In this document: positions 15,227 to 22,109 of the stretch, one piece after another
Numbering within the stretch: position 1 is the stretch's first letter
Layout of the letters: the number at the start of each line of letters is the position of its first letter
Notes under the pieces: generated by a model
The model's database searches: none
What the model was told of the DNA's origin: nothing
What the model saw: the letters and a program-made list of their open reading frames with translations, nothing else
IMG/VR virus record: IMGVR_UViG_3300030118_004387
Span: 4,779-39,827 of that record
Direction: 5' to 3' (one strand)
DNA length: 35,049 nucleotides
Origin: a virus
Program-made: the position numbers and the translations under genes

Positions 15227-15516
15227 AAGGGAGAAACCCTAACAAAGCAGAGAAAGAGCATATGAGCAAAGTTCAGCAGTTGGGTTGTATCGTATGTCGT
15301 AATCTTGGCTTTTTAGGAACACCTGCAGAAATCCATCATGTCTTTGGTAAAACTAAAAAACATACACATATGATGGTCTTGCCCTTATGTCCTTCGCATC
15401 ATCGTTATGGTGGTTATGAGGAACCTATTAGCAGACACCCATACAAAGCTAGGTTTGAAGCTGCTTATGGCACAGAAAAAAACCTTTTAAAACAGGTTGA
15501 AAATTTATTGGCATAA
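15223..15516 (+). CDS. Ref-like/HNH nuclease, 97 residues
   Basis: The 97-residue protein has two Cys pairs or Cys-His elements, CIVC and LPLCPSHH, around EIHHVFG, the layout of HNH and of the RecA-dependent nuclease family typified by P1 Ref. The C-terminal ISRHPYKARFEAAYG also resembles that family. It is coupled to the GIY-YIG gene (ATGA). It probably nicks DNA during recombination. Plain HNH is the more cautious reading. Confidence 0.7.
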   Translation: MKGRNPNKAEKEHMSKVQQLGCIVCRNLGFLGTPAEIHHVFGKTKKHTHMMVLPLCPSHHRYGGYEEPISRHPYKARFEAAYGTEKNLLKQVENLLA

Positions 15517-15530
15517 AATGCAAGAATCTG

Positions 15531-15564
15531 TTGCCTTTTTTCTCCTCTTGGGCATAATTATAAT
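15531..15564 (+). promoter_or_regulatory. Promoter, third copy of the repeated type
   Basis: TTGCCT (15531-15536), 18 bases, then TAATTA (15555-15560) overlapping TATAAT (15559-15564), with AAATTGA and a ribosome site downstream. The layout is that of the copies at 1659 and 3746, though the spacer differs more. It would start the ArdC transcript. Confidence 0.5.
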
Positions 15565-15590
15565 TAATCTAATAAATTGAAGGAGATAAA

Positions 15591-15833
15591 ATGAAAAATC
15601 TAAAACTAATACTAGAAAACCCTAATACCCAAACTGAGATAGTTCTTGGTTTCGTTGCTGATGAGGACGAAGCTAACGAAGTTGTTGATGCCATTGAGGA
15701 AAAGTGGTTTTCAGTAATTGATTCTAACCTTGATAAGCCAGTTGACATGCTAACTGATGACCCTGTTTTACTTAACTGGGAAGGTAGCGACATCTACTAT
15801 ATCAATTCTTATAACGAACACTTTTACCTTTAA
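15591..15833 (+). CDS. Hypothetical acidic protein, 80 residues
   Basis: The start follows AAGGAG. The protein is strongly acidic (ADEDEANEVVDAIEEK and several Asp pairs) and ends in aromatic residues. Acidic small proteins next to antirestriction genes are sometimes DNA mimics, but no specific family is recognised and this is speculation. It is the first gene after the third promoter copy. Confidence 0.6.
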   Translation: MKNLKLILENPNTQTEIVLGFVADEDEANEVVDAIEEKWFSVIDSNLDKPVDMLTDDPVLLNWEGSDIYYINSYNEHFYL

Positions 15834-15843
15834 GGAGCATAAA

Positions 15844-16719
15844 ATGAAGAAAGACGAAGTATTCAAAAGGATAAGAGAAAAAATCTTAGAGCTAATGAAG
15901 AAAGAGGGTACAGACTGGACTAAGTCTTGGATTGCTACTGCAACTCCTCTTAACTTCTTAAGCAAAAAAGAGTACAGAGGCATCAATAATTTTTGGCTCT
16001 CTGTACAGGGCTTTGACTCAAATGAGTGGGGTACTTTCAAACAATGGCAGTCTAAAGGCTACCGCATCAAGAAAGGTTCTTCCGCTACTCCGATAATCTT
16101 TTCTGAGATGAGAGAAAAAACTTTAGACAGATTATCCGATGACGAAAAAGCTAGATACGAAGAAACAGGTGTAATGCCTAAGTTTTGGTTACTAAGAAGC
16201 TACAATGTTTTTAACGCTGACCAGATAGAGGCTTATGTAAGTGAAAATACTAAGGTTGATCATAAAGAAACTATCAGTTCTAAAGACTTAGAGGCAGTAA
16301 TAAGGTTTATTGCTGCCACTAAAGCAGAGATCAAACACGAAGGCGATAGAGCTTACTATCATCAAATATTTGATGAAATAACTATGCCTGCTAAAGATAA
16401 ATTCTTTTCTGATGAAGATTACTACTCTGTCTTATTGCATGAGCTAACTCACTGGACTATGCACGAAGATAGAACCAACAGACAAGATAAAGACCTAAGT
16501 TATGCACAAGAAGAATTAGTAGCAGAGCTTGGTTCGGCTTTTCTTTGCAGATTGTTGAATGTTTCAAAAACAGTTAGACCAGATCACGCTAAGTATCTCA
16601 ATAACTGGATTGAAGCGATTGAGGATAGCGAGAAAGCAATGGTTCAAGCGTTTTCGGATGCACAAAAGGCGGTTGATTACTTAACCAAACTACAAACTAA
16701 AATGGAGAAGGCTGCATAA
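15844..16719 (+). CDS. ArdC-like antirestriction protein
   Basis: A 291-residue protein with the two-domain ArdC layout: an N-terminal ssDNA-binding domain (WLSVQGFDSNEWGTFKQW, KGSSATPIIF) and a C-terminal zincin-like metallopeptidase with LHELTHW, the HExxH-type zinc site, and the downstream AQEELVAELGSAFLC supplying the third ligand. ArdC proteins of plasmids protect incoming DNA from restriction. The ATG at 15844 after AAGGAGC is chosen. Its TAA stop lies in the loop of a terminator-like hairpin. Confidence 0.85.
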   Translation: MKKDEVFKRIREKILELMKKEGTDWTKSWIATATPLNFLSKKEYRGINNFWLSVQGFDSNEWGTFKQWQSKGYRIKKGSSATPIIFSEMREKTLDRLSDDEKARYEETGVMPKFWLLRSYNVFNADQIEAYVSENTKVDHKETISSKDLEAVIRFIAATKAEIKHEGDRAYYHQIFDEITMPAKDKFFSDEDYYSVLLHELTHWTMHEDRTNRQDKDLSYAQEELVAELGSAFLCRLLNVSKTVRPDHAKYLNNWIEAIEDSEKAMVQAFSDAQKAVDYLTKLQTKMEKAA

Positions 16720-16734
16720 GCCTTCTCTTTTATT
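16705..16734 (+). terminator. Terminator-like hairpin over the ArdC stop codon
   Basis: GAGAAGGCT and AGCCTTCTC form a perfect 9-base stem with the loop GCATA, followed by TTTTATT. The ArdC stop spans the loop and right arm. The weak T tract suggests partial termination, or mRNA 3' stabilisation, before three small genes. Confidence 0.55.
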
Positions 16735-16744
16735 GAGGAGAAAA

Positions 16745-16903
16745 ATGAAATACTGGAGATCAATAATAGAAAAGTTAGATGCCAAGTACGATATATCTTA
16801 CGAAACACCTGTCAAAGACTTGCCAGAAATTATGTCTGAAGAAGATTGGAAACTTTACTCAATGGCTCTAAAATACCCAAATGGAAGATTAGAGAGGGTG
16901 TGA
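16745..16903 (+). CDS. Hypothetical protein, 52 residues
   Basis: The ATG at 16745 has TGAGGAG upstream, a strong ribosome site, and the TGA stop overlaps the next start (TGATGG). The peptide is mixed charged with Trp and Tyr residues and no recognisable motif. Coupling and the ribosome site support it as a real gene. Confidence 0.6.
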   Translation: MKYWRSIIEKLDAKYDISYETPVKDLPEIMSEEDWKLYSMALKYPNGRLERV

Positions 16904-17112
16904 TGGAAACTTTACTAGCATTCACAAGGGAACTTCATAACAGCGTTGATAAAGAAACTTTAGATAAGTTCGTTAATTCTTATCTAGACCTTTATGAGAT
17001 GCTCAAGGATTATGAGGGCAAAGAAAACATTCATTCTTTAATTATGGATTTACTCCATGAAGAAATACAAATTAGAAGGGATGAAGAATTACAAGGGAGA
17101 TTAGGAGTATGA
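16903..17112 (+). CDS. Hypothetical protein, 69 residues
   Basis: The start at 16903 overlaps the preceding stop and follows AGAGAGG; an upstream in-frame ATG lies inside the previous gene. The product is a single highly charged helical protein with no known domain. Its stop overlaps the next start (ATGA). Confidence 0.6.
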   Translation: METLLAFTRELHNSVDKETLDKFVNSYLDLYEMLKDYEGKENIHSLIMDLLHEEIQIRRDEELQGRLGV

Positions 17113-17297
17113 CTCAATACAGACATTTAGTACAAGCAAGGCGAGAGCTTCTTAAAAAAGAAAAGCAAGGCAATGAGGTGTATCAGCTACTTTGGGATAA
17201 AGAAGGCTCTCATACTTATTATATGAATGGCAAGATAGTAACTGAAAAAGACAATCAAATAACTGTCAAATATCAAAAATCTAGGTTAGAATTTTAG
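17109..17297 (+). CDS. Hypothetical protein, 62 residues
   Basis: The last gene of the plus-strand unit. It starts by a four-base overlap with AGGAG upstream. It has a basic helix (QARRELLKKEKQ), then a strand-rich second half that could be a small beta domain. No family recognised. A strong terminator follows about 70 bases later. Confidence 0.6.
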   Translation: MTQYRHLVQARRELLKKEKQGNEVYQLLWDKEGSHTYYMNGKIVTEKDNQITVKYQKSRLEF

Positions 17298-17366
17298 AAG
17301 GAAAAAAGACCTCATCTAGTGATATAATAATCACGAAAATATTTTTTCATATTTTTTTCCTAGTTT

Positions 17367-17396
17367 AAGAGCGGTAGAAATACCGCTCTTTTTTTT
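17367..17396 (+). terminator. Rho-independent terminator of the plus-strand unit
   Basis: AAGAGCGGTA and TACCGCTCTT form a perfect 10-base stem with a GAAA tetraloop, followed at once by a run of T. It lies between convergent gene sets. The minus-strand side has AAAC, not a T run, so it works mainly for rightward transcripts. Confidence 0.88.
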
Positions 17397-17628
17397 ATTT
17401 TGATTCGCTTTGATACTTGATGTTTAGACCTGCTAAAGTACAAAGTCTATTTTTTTCATCTAAGCCTTTCTGAGTTATCTTGAAATGACCTTTATCTTCT
17501 TCAACGAAATTATCTTTCAATACATCTACTAAATCTTCCTCAGTCAGCTCTTCTGCGAACATCACTGAAAGCAATGCACCTAATCTTCTATTCTGTGTCT
17601 TAGATAGTGCCACTAAACATGGAACCAC
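17395..17628 (-). CDS. Hypothetical protein, 77 residues, last late gene
   Basis: The start at 17628 follows AAGGAG at eight bases and overlaps the end of the endolysin by 16 bases. The product has a helical middle with an acidic run (EELTEEDLVDVLKD) and the phrase ITQKGLDEKNRL, reminiscent of a small winged helix. No family is claimed. It ends right at the plus-strand terminator. Confidence 0.6.
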   Translation of the reverse strand: MVPCLVALSKTQNRRLGALLSVMFAEELTEEDLVDVLKDNFVEEDKGHFKITQKGLDEKNRLCTLAGLNIKYQSESK

Positions 17629-18056
17629 TCCTTGCCTTCAAATAAAAGTGCTTCTGCTTCCCTTCTTCGCACTAAGCCTTGCAGCACTTCACCACCTGCT
17701 TTGTTCCATCTTTTCATCTCTGATGGTACATCCTCGTATCTTGCCTGATTCAAAACAGTCAACATTGTTGAGTTCTTGAGGTTTGTTGGACCCAAGTTAT
17801 AAGTCCAAGCCACTAAAGCATCAAATTGACATTGTGACAGACCAACTTTTACCAAAGTTTCTACATATTCTTCATACTCTGATAACTCTGTGTCTAACAT
17901 TGCCTCTGCTTCCTCTTGTGTTATCTTTAAACCTACTGCTACACCTTTTGTATGCCCATATCCGATCGTCCATACACCTACGCTATCTTGGTAGGCTTCT
18001 AACTCGCAACCTTCAAATTTTTTTATAAGGGCAATACCTTCTTTTGATATCTTCAT
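17613..18056 (-). CDS. Endolysin, GH24 lysozyme (T4 type)
   Basis: A 147-residue muramidase that cuts peptidoglycan at lysis. The GH24 triad reads as E15 (KFEG), D24 (AYQDSVG) and T30 (VWTIGYGHT), matching T4 lysozyme E11, D20 and T26. The end carries RWNKAGGEVLQGLVRRREAE, also typical. The start at 18056, one base past the nuclease stop, is preferred over in-frame codons inside the nuclease gene. There is no signal or anchor sequence, so release needs a holin, for which the membrane proteins at 22109 and 32224 are the only candidates seen. Confidence 0.92.
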   Translation of the reverse strand: MKISKEGIALIKKFEGCELEAYQDSVGVWTIGYGHTKGVAVGLKITQEEAEAMLDTELSEYEEYVETLVKVGLSQCQFDALVAWTYNLGPTNLKNSTMLTVLNQARYEDVPSEMKRWNKAGGEVLQGLVRRREAEALLFEGKEWFHV

Positions 18057-18057
18057 A

Positions 18058-18447
18058 CTACTCTCCCCATGTCCCATCTTCTTGGACTTTTGCTTTTTTT
18101 GTTCCGCCCCAGTATTCAACTGCGTGTCCTTCTTTTTTAAGAAGTTCGCAAATATCTTCTCCTTCCTCTGTGTGAGGGATTCCCAAAATCCTGCCATATT
18201 TACCGCTCCCTAATGATAATAATTGTAATTTTTCTCCGCATAACTCTATCAATCTATCTTTTGCCTTCAACCCTAGAGCCTTTTCTGCGAGATTCCTTGT
18301 CCTGCTTTCTGGTGTATCAATGCCTGCTAACCTTACTCTTTGTTTAGATAAGATTACTTCAAAACCTAAATCTATATCCACGTCTATAGTATCGCCATCA
18401 ATAACTTTGACTAAACGACAATTGTAATAATATGGTTTATTGCTCAT
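18058..18447 (-). CDS. Micrococcal-nuclease-like (SNase) protein
   Basis: A 129-residue thermonuclease-family protein. The metal and catalytic residues are present: VIDGDTIDVD (15-24, with D19), VRLAGIDTPES (38-48, with R39, D44 and E47) and a later GKYGRILG supplying the second Arg. It is a short member without a recognisable signal peptide. Its place within the lysis block, between spanins and endolysin, suggests it degrades host DNA late or at lysis; reducing extracellular DNA trapping of virions is speculation. Confidence 0.85.
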   Translation of the reverse strand: MSNKPYYYNCRLVKVIDGDTIDVDIDLGFEVILSKQRVRLAGIDTPESRTRNLAEKALGLKAKDRLIELCGEKLQLLSLGSGKYGRILGIPHTEEGEDICELLKKEGHAVEYWGGTKKAKVQEDGTWGE

Positions 18448-18820
18448 TTTTATTATCGCTTGTTACCATTCTATAGTACACAACTACCTCTTTGAGTTCC
18501 TTAATGTACCTTTTCAGTTCCTGCATATTGTAAGCCATTAGCTCATAATCTGGTATAGACATCGCTACGAAAACAACTCTACCTTCCTCTCGCTCAACAG
18601 TTTCTAAAAAGCTATCCATGTTTTTATCAGAAACGACATACCAGTAAGGAGCTTTTAATTGTAACTCCCTTGGCAAGATAGGTTGAGCAATCTTCCTTTC
18701 AACTGGCTTAGATATTACATCTACTTGTTTAGGGATTAGACTGCAACTGTAAGCCATCATCAAGACTGTCAATATTGCGACTGTCTTGTTCAATGCTTTC
18801 AAATACTTCTTTTGTGCCAT
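18437..18820 (-). CDS. Outer-membrane spanin (Rz1-like)
   Basis: A 127-residue protein with a short N-terminal hydrophobic segment ending in MMAYSC, a weak lipobox, followed by a periplasmic domain. It starts inside the end of the inner-spanin gene (92 bases shared), in a different frame, as in Rz/Rz1 pairs. It would fuse outer and inner membranes with its partner. It is longer than most Rz1 proteins and carries a C-terminal helical part, so the o-spanin role is inferred from architecture and position. Confidence 0.65.
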   Translation of the reverse strand: MAQKKYLKALNKTVAILTVLMMAYSCSLIPKQVDVISKPVERKIAQPILPRELQLKAPYWYVVSDKNMDSFLETVEREEGRVVFVAMSIPDYELMAYNMQELKRYIKELKEVVVYYRMVTSDNKNEQ

Positions 18821-19121
18821 TGTTTACTCTGGTTTCTATGAGATTAGGTTTTGCTGCTGCAAGTTTGCTGAGATTGTGTCTTTTGAAGATATCTAAATAT
18901 CTATTCATTTCAGCTTCTATTTCTTGGTTTTTGGCTTGTAAGTTTAAAAGTCCTTGAGTTTGCATCTGAAAATCAGATTGCAAGGTTTCAATAGTAGCTT
19001 TTTGCTCCTGATCTCTGAGGTCAAAGGCTTGATTCAATGAACTAAGTCTTTGATTTTGAAAGTAAAGAAAACCAGTGATTGCAACTAGAATTACAATTAT
19101 GCCAAGAAATATCTTGCTCAT
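18729..19121 (-). CDS. Inner-membrane spanin (Rz-like)
   Basis: A 130-residue protein with one N-terminal membrane anchor (IFLGIIVILVAITGFLYF, residues 4-21) and a long coiled coil rich in Gln and Glu, the standard inner-spanin topology. The final third overlaps the outer-spanin start. It sits between the curli-like cluster and the lysis enzymes. Confidence 0.7.
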   Translation of the reverse strand: MSKIFLGIIVILVAITGFLYFQNQRLSSLNQAFDLRDQEQKATIETLQSDFQMQTQGLLNLQAKNQEIEAEMNRYLDIFKRHNLSKLAAAKPNLIETRVNNGTKEVFESIEQDSRNIDSLDDGLQLQSNP

Positions 19122-19139
19122 GGTCTATTATTTTAGTTT

Positions 19140-20285
19140 TTATCCGCTGCCTTGTCTAATAACTATCGTTGAAGAACTACCACCATTTACTCTAACTTGA
19201 TTTTGCACACCATCTTGATCAAGTATAACTGTGTAAGAGTTGTTACCATCAATAGTGATATTGGCATTTGAGCTCACTTCTCTTTTCATGCTTATTGATT
19301 GACCTGACACGACAGTAGTAATTTGAGTGCTGCTATCTTGACCTACAGCTGTGCCTTTAATGTCTATGGCTGTGGCTACTTGCTTGATCTCATCTTCTTC
19401 TTCCAATGCATCTAGCTCATTTATTATATCTAGTAAATCTTCTAAGAAGTTTACATTTAAAGCATCGTAGTCTAATTCAGTAAATTCTAAATCTTCTGAT
19501 TCAAGCTCATCTTCCGCTAGTGCATCATATTCAAGTTCATCAAAATCTAATATGTCGCTTTGGCGAGAGTCAATAGCTTCTTCTTCGCTTTCTTTTCTCT
19601 TTGGTGGAGAAACAATCAACATGTTGTCTATAAAATCTAATGATAAATCAAGGATAACAGGGTCAGATGGGGGACTTTCAAATGTCGTAGTCGTGGTCGC
19701 CTGATATGGTTTGTTAAGTATTACCTCTCCTAATGCTGTCGTTACTACTATTTCTCCTGATGATGTGCCATCAGGGTTAGGCAAAAGGATAAATAGACTC
19801 TCACCTGTATCTGCCTCTACTGTGACTGTAAAATCTGTTCCTCTTATTCCTACAGTTGCACTGTTTGTCCTAAGAACCATGTTTTTTTTTGGAACAGAAC
19901 CTAGTAAACCTGTTGTGAATCTAGCAGTGCCTTTTACAAAATTGAGTGCAAGTTTTGAATTGTCTGGGTTTGGGTCAAAAACGAACTCATCAATAATGAC
20001 CTCTGAATGTTCTGTAATCTTGATAGTAGTATCGTCTATAAAACGAATACCCATACGACCTGATTCAGTCTGTGCTTTGTCATAAGATTGTATGCCAAAG
20101 TCAGTTATTACCTCATAGGGTTTTTCTCTTTCTATCTGTGCAAAACCAGAAACTTCTTCTACAGAACCAATGTCAGCAACTTGTGGCTGTGCCTTGATCG
20201 TTTTGGATGATACAGAAAGTACCATTATTACCACTAGAAATAACCCTGAGCCAATCGTTATCCAATGTACTTGCTTGTGTAACAT
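19140..20285 (-). CDS. FecR-domain protein with curlin-like C-terminal repeats
   Basis: A 381-residue secreted protein. Residues 1-33 give a signal anchor (GSGLFLVVIMVLSV). Residues about 40-215 form a FecR domain (ITEHSEVIIDEF, NFVKGTARFTTGLLG, ATVGIRGTDFTV). An Asp/Glu-rich linker (about 220-295) follows, then curlin-like strands near the end, where TVILDQDGVQNQVRVNG and TIVIRQGSG repeat the Gln/Gly/Asn spacing. It begins 113 bases inside the curlin-repeat gene in another frame; the signal sequence supports that long overlap. FecR domains often occur in envelope or polysaccharide-linked proteins. It may be a cargo or nucleator of the CsgG/CsgF pore; its role is unproven. Confidence 0.7.
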   Translation of the reverse strand: MLHKQVHWITIGSGLFLVVIMVLSVSSKTIKAQPQVADIGSVEEVSGFAQIEREKPYEVITDFGIQSYDKAQTESGRMGIRFIDDTTIKITEHSEVIIDEFVFDPNPDNSKLALNFVKGTARFTTGLLGSVPKKNMVLRTNSATVGIRGTDFTVTVEADTGESLFILLPNPDGTSSGEIVVTTALGEVILNKPYQATTTTTFESPPSDPVILDLSLDFIDNMLIVSPPKRKESEEEAIDSRQSDILDFDELEYDALAEDELESEDLEFTELDYDALNVNFLEDLLDIINELDALEEEDEIKQVATAIDIKGTAVGQDSSTQITTVVSGQSISMKREVSSNANITIDGNNSYTVILDQDGVQNQVRVNGGSSSTIVIRQGSG

Positions 20286-20874
20286 TTAAAGTTCTTGAGT
20301 TGCCTGTGTGATCTAAATAAAAATAACCGCCCTGATATCCGTCACCATTGTAATTGATTGTGTTTGAGTCGCCATCAATATCCATGTAGTTAGTGGCTAA
20401 ATCCACATCAATATCTACATCAATGGTATTACTATCGCCCTGTATAATCCAATCAAGGTCTAAAGTTGATGCCATAGCTGCAGTTGCTTGATCTAAAGAC
20501 ATATCATTTGAGTTACCAGTCACATCTATGTTTAAGTTAGATGTGTCCGCCCCATAAGTGTTGGTGGGGTCAACTTGGATATCAAATATGTTGCTATCAC
20601 CATCAAACTCAAAAAACCCTGTGAAAGTATCTGACGTAATATCCCCTTTGAATAAGTTGCTATCACCTATTTGGTTGATATCAATGGTCATAGTATTTCC
20701 ATCTAAATCTAAAGGGGTCATAGAACCTGCAGTCGCAGATTGACCACCAATCAAGTTTCCTGAACCTAGCTGTTCAATATCTAAGTTCAAAGTACCACCT
20801 AATTGATCTATTGATACTTCATTGTCTGCAGCAAACAACGAAAAAGAAAAAATAAAAACTATTGCTCTAATCAT
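20173..20874 (-). CDS. Curlin-repeat secreted protein (CsgA/CsgB-like)
   Basis: A 233-residue secreted protein. A signal peptide (IVFIFSFSLFAA) precedes repeats of curlin character, for example VSIDQLGG..LNLDIEQLGSGN and MTIDINQIGDSN, with Asp and Asn at turns and alternating hydrophobic strands through much of the length (IDVDIDVD, YMDIDGDSNTINY). Spacing is less regular than CsgA and Asp is unusually frequent. Two Cys sit near the end. It directly follows CsgG, overlapping its stop by eight bases, so it is the obvious substrate of the pore. It may form an amyloid fibre or a solenoid; this is inference. Confidence 0.72.
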   Translation of the reverse strand: MIRAIVFIFSFSLFAADNEVSIDQLGGTLNLDIEQLGSGNLIGGQSATAGSMTPLDLDGNTMTIDINQIGDSNLFKGDITSDTFTGFFEFDGDSNIFDIQVDPTNTYGADTSNLNIDVTGNSNDMSLDQATAAMASTLDLDWIIQGDSNTIDVDIDVDLATNYMDIDGDSNTINYNGDGYQGGYFYLDHTGNSRTLNVTQASTLDNDWLRVISSGNNGTFCIIQNDQGTATSC

Positions 20875-21664
20875 CCTGTTTAAAACTCCAAAGATTTTTT
20901 TTAGCTCCCTTCTCTATGATTTTGAGAACCGCAAATTCAATGGCGGATTGCAATGCAATAGTTACAGATTCATTTTCCACATTTCCATTCTCTATTTCAA
21001 CTAATTCTGTATCATCTTTGACGAATCTAAACACATCTCCACTTTGTCCATGACTTAATATGGTTTTTGTAGTTGTAACCTCTAATAATATGCGTCCAGA
21101 AAGCACAGAAACGAGCCTGAGGCTCAAAGTTACTGTATCTTGTCTATATTGCCTACTTAGACCAATTCCGAGCAATCTAGCCCCATTTCCGCCTGATCTG
21201 ACATTTGACTCATAACCAACAATAGCCCCCTCAAACAACATACCTGCAAATAACAATGGTTTGAGTTTTTGTTCGTCCTTGAAATCTAGTCTTGAACTTC
21301 TGATTATTTGTCTTTCTTTTGTGAGATTATCAAGACCTACCCTCTCCACCACAGTAAAAAATTTACCATTGGCAGCGTCCTTGAGTGCTTTTATGAGAAG
21401 GTTGTATGGAGCTTGTGTAACTGCAGTTGAAAAAGAGGCATAAGTACTGTTTGATCTTCTTTGTCCTGTTTGATCTAAAAAACCAGTAGGGTAAACAGCA
21501 ACTACAAGTTTTTCTCGTGGTGGTGTCTGATATGCAAGTTCATAATTGATGACATCATTTAGATGCGGATATTTTGATATACGAAAGTTTTCTAGTTTAT
21601 TTTTAGGTAATGCTCCGCAGCTAGAAAGTAAAACTATTGATAGGAAAAGTAATGACAGTAACAT
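20867..21664 (-). CDS. csgG: CsgG-like outer-membrane curli secretion lipoprotein
   Basis: A 265-residue homologue of CsgG, the nonameric outer-membrane channel that exports curlin. The start at 21664 is set by AGGAAGG just upstream and by the signal peptide with lipobox LLSSC (Cys16). Conserved CsgG features follow in order: DQTGQ (64-68), SFSTAV (77-82), IKALKDAA, ERVGLDNLTKERQIIRSS (about 107-124), EGAIVGYESNVRSGGNGAR (145-163) and later TTKTILS and FRFV. By alignment the constriction Phe of the pore is kept (F78) while the neighbouring Asn is Ser and the Tyr is displaced. It overlaps csgF by 44 bases. Export chaperones such as CsgE are not seen. Confidence 0.92.
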   Translation of the reverse strand: MLLSLLFLSIVLLSSCGALPKNKLENFRISKYPHLNDVINYELAYQTPPREKLVVAVYPTGFLDQTGQRRSNSTYASFSTAVTQAPYNLLIKALKDAANGKFFTVVERVGLDNLTKERQIIRSSRLDFKDEQKLKPLLFAGMLFEGAIVGYESNVRSGGNGARLLGIGLSRQYRQDTVTLSLRLVSVLSGRILLEVTTTKTILSHGQSGDVFRFVKDDTELVEIENGNVENESVTIALQSAIEFAVLKIIEKGAKKNLWSFKQDD

Positions 21665-22109
21665 GACCTTCCTCATCTGTAATAGTAAGCGTAATCGTTT
21701 CATCATCTGACTCATATTCAATGGTGTTACCCTCTAACTCAATAGAACCCTCTTTTGAGGCAGTTTCTCCGAAAAGATTTTCTACAAGTTGCCTTGATAG
21801 TTGTGCATACACTCTACTTTCTAGGTTACGAATGAACCTAGACAAAGTGGTGTTGTTTTCTTCCCTTTCTAACTCTTCCGCTAACGCTTTGATTTCTTCT
21901 AATAATGTTTTCTTTCTAGTGTGTTCTTGATTTTCTATAGTCAAATAATGTTGTGATGTATTGATGCCAGAGAAACTTGGCGATTTGAATTTGAAAATCA
22001 TCTCATCTGTAAATACAAAGTTTGAAAACAACAACAAACATATGACAAGTAACACAAAAAATATTATTGTTCTTAGCTGTCTTTTTTTATATTCCCACCA
22101 ATCTCTCAT
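21621..22109 (-). CDS. csgF: CsgF-like curli accessory protein
   Basis: A 162-residue CsgF homologue, the small protein that plugs and extends the CsgG pore and couples nucleation to secretion. A signal segment (IIFFVLLVICLLLFSN) is followed by FKFKSPSFSG (39-48), the counterpart of the E. coli mature N-terminus FQFRNPNFGG, and then a helix and a strand-rich C-terminus, as in CsgF. Start and stop overlap neighbours, and the ribosome site is AGAGGAAAG. The extra Lys/Glu-rich helix after the N-terminal motif is longer than in E. coli. Its presence beside csgG makes the curli reading firm. Confidence 0.87.
   Translation of the reverse strand: MRDWWEYKKRQLRTIIFFVLLVICLLLFSNFVFTDEMIFKFKSPSFSGINTSQHYLTIENQEHTRKKTLLEEIKALAEELEREENNTTLSRFIRNLESRVYAQLSRQLVENLFGETASKEGSIELEGNTIEYESDDETITLTITDEEGHVTVITFPINSFTF

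Noticed and set aside
17321-17336. GTGAT-N6-ATCAC hairpin followed by T-rich sequence
   Set aside because: The stem is only five AT-rich pairs and the perfect 10-base terminator just downstream explains the region.
21665-21721. Earlier start codons for csgG
   Set aside because: They lengthen the signal peptide with a basic stretch, deepen the overlap with csgF and lack a ribosome site; the start at 21664 has AGGAAGG and a normal lipoprotein signal.
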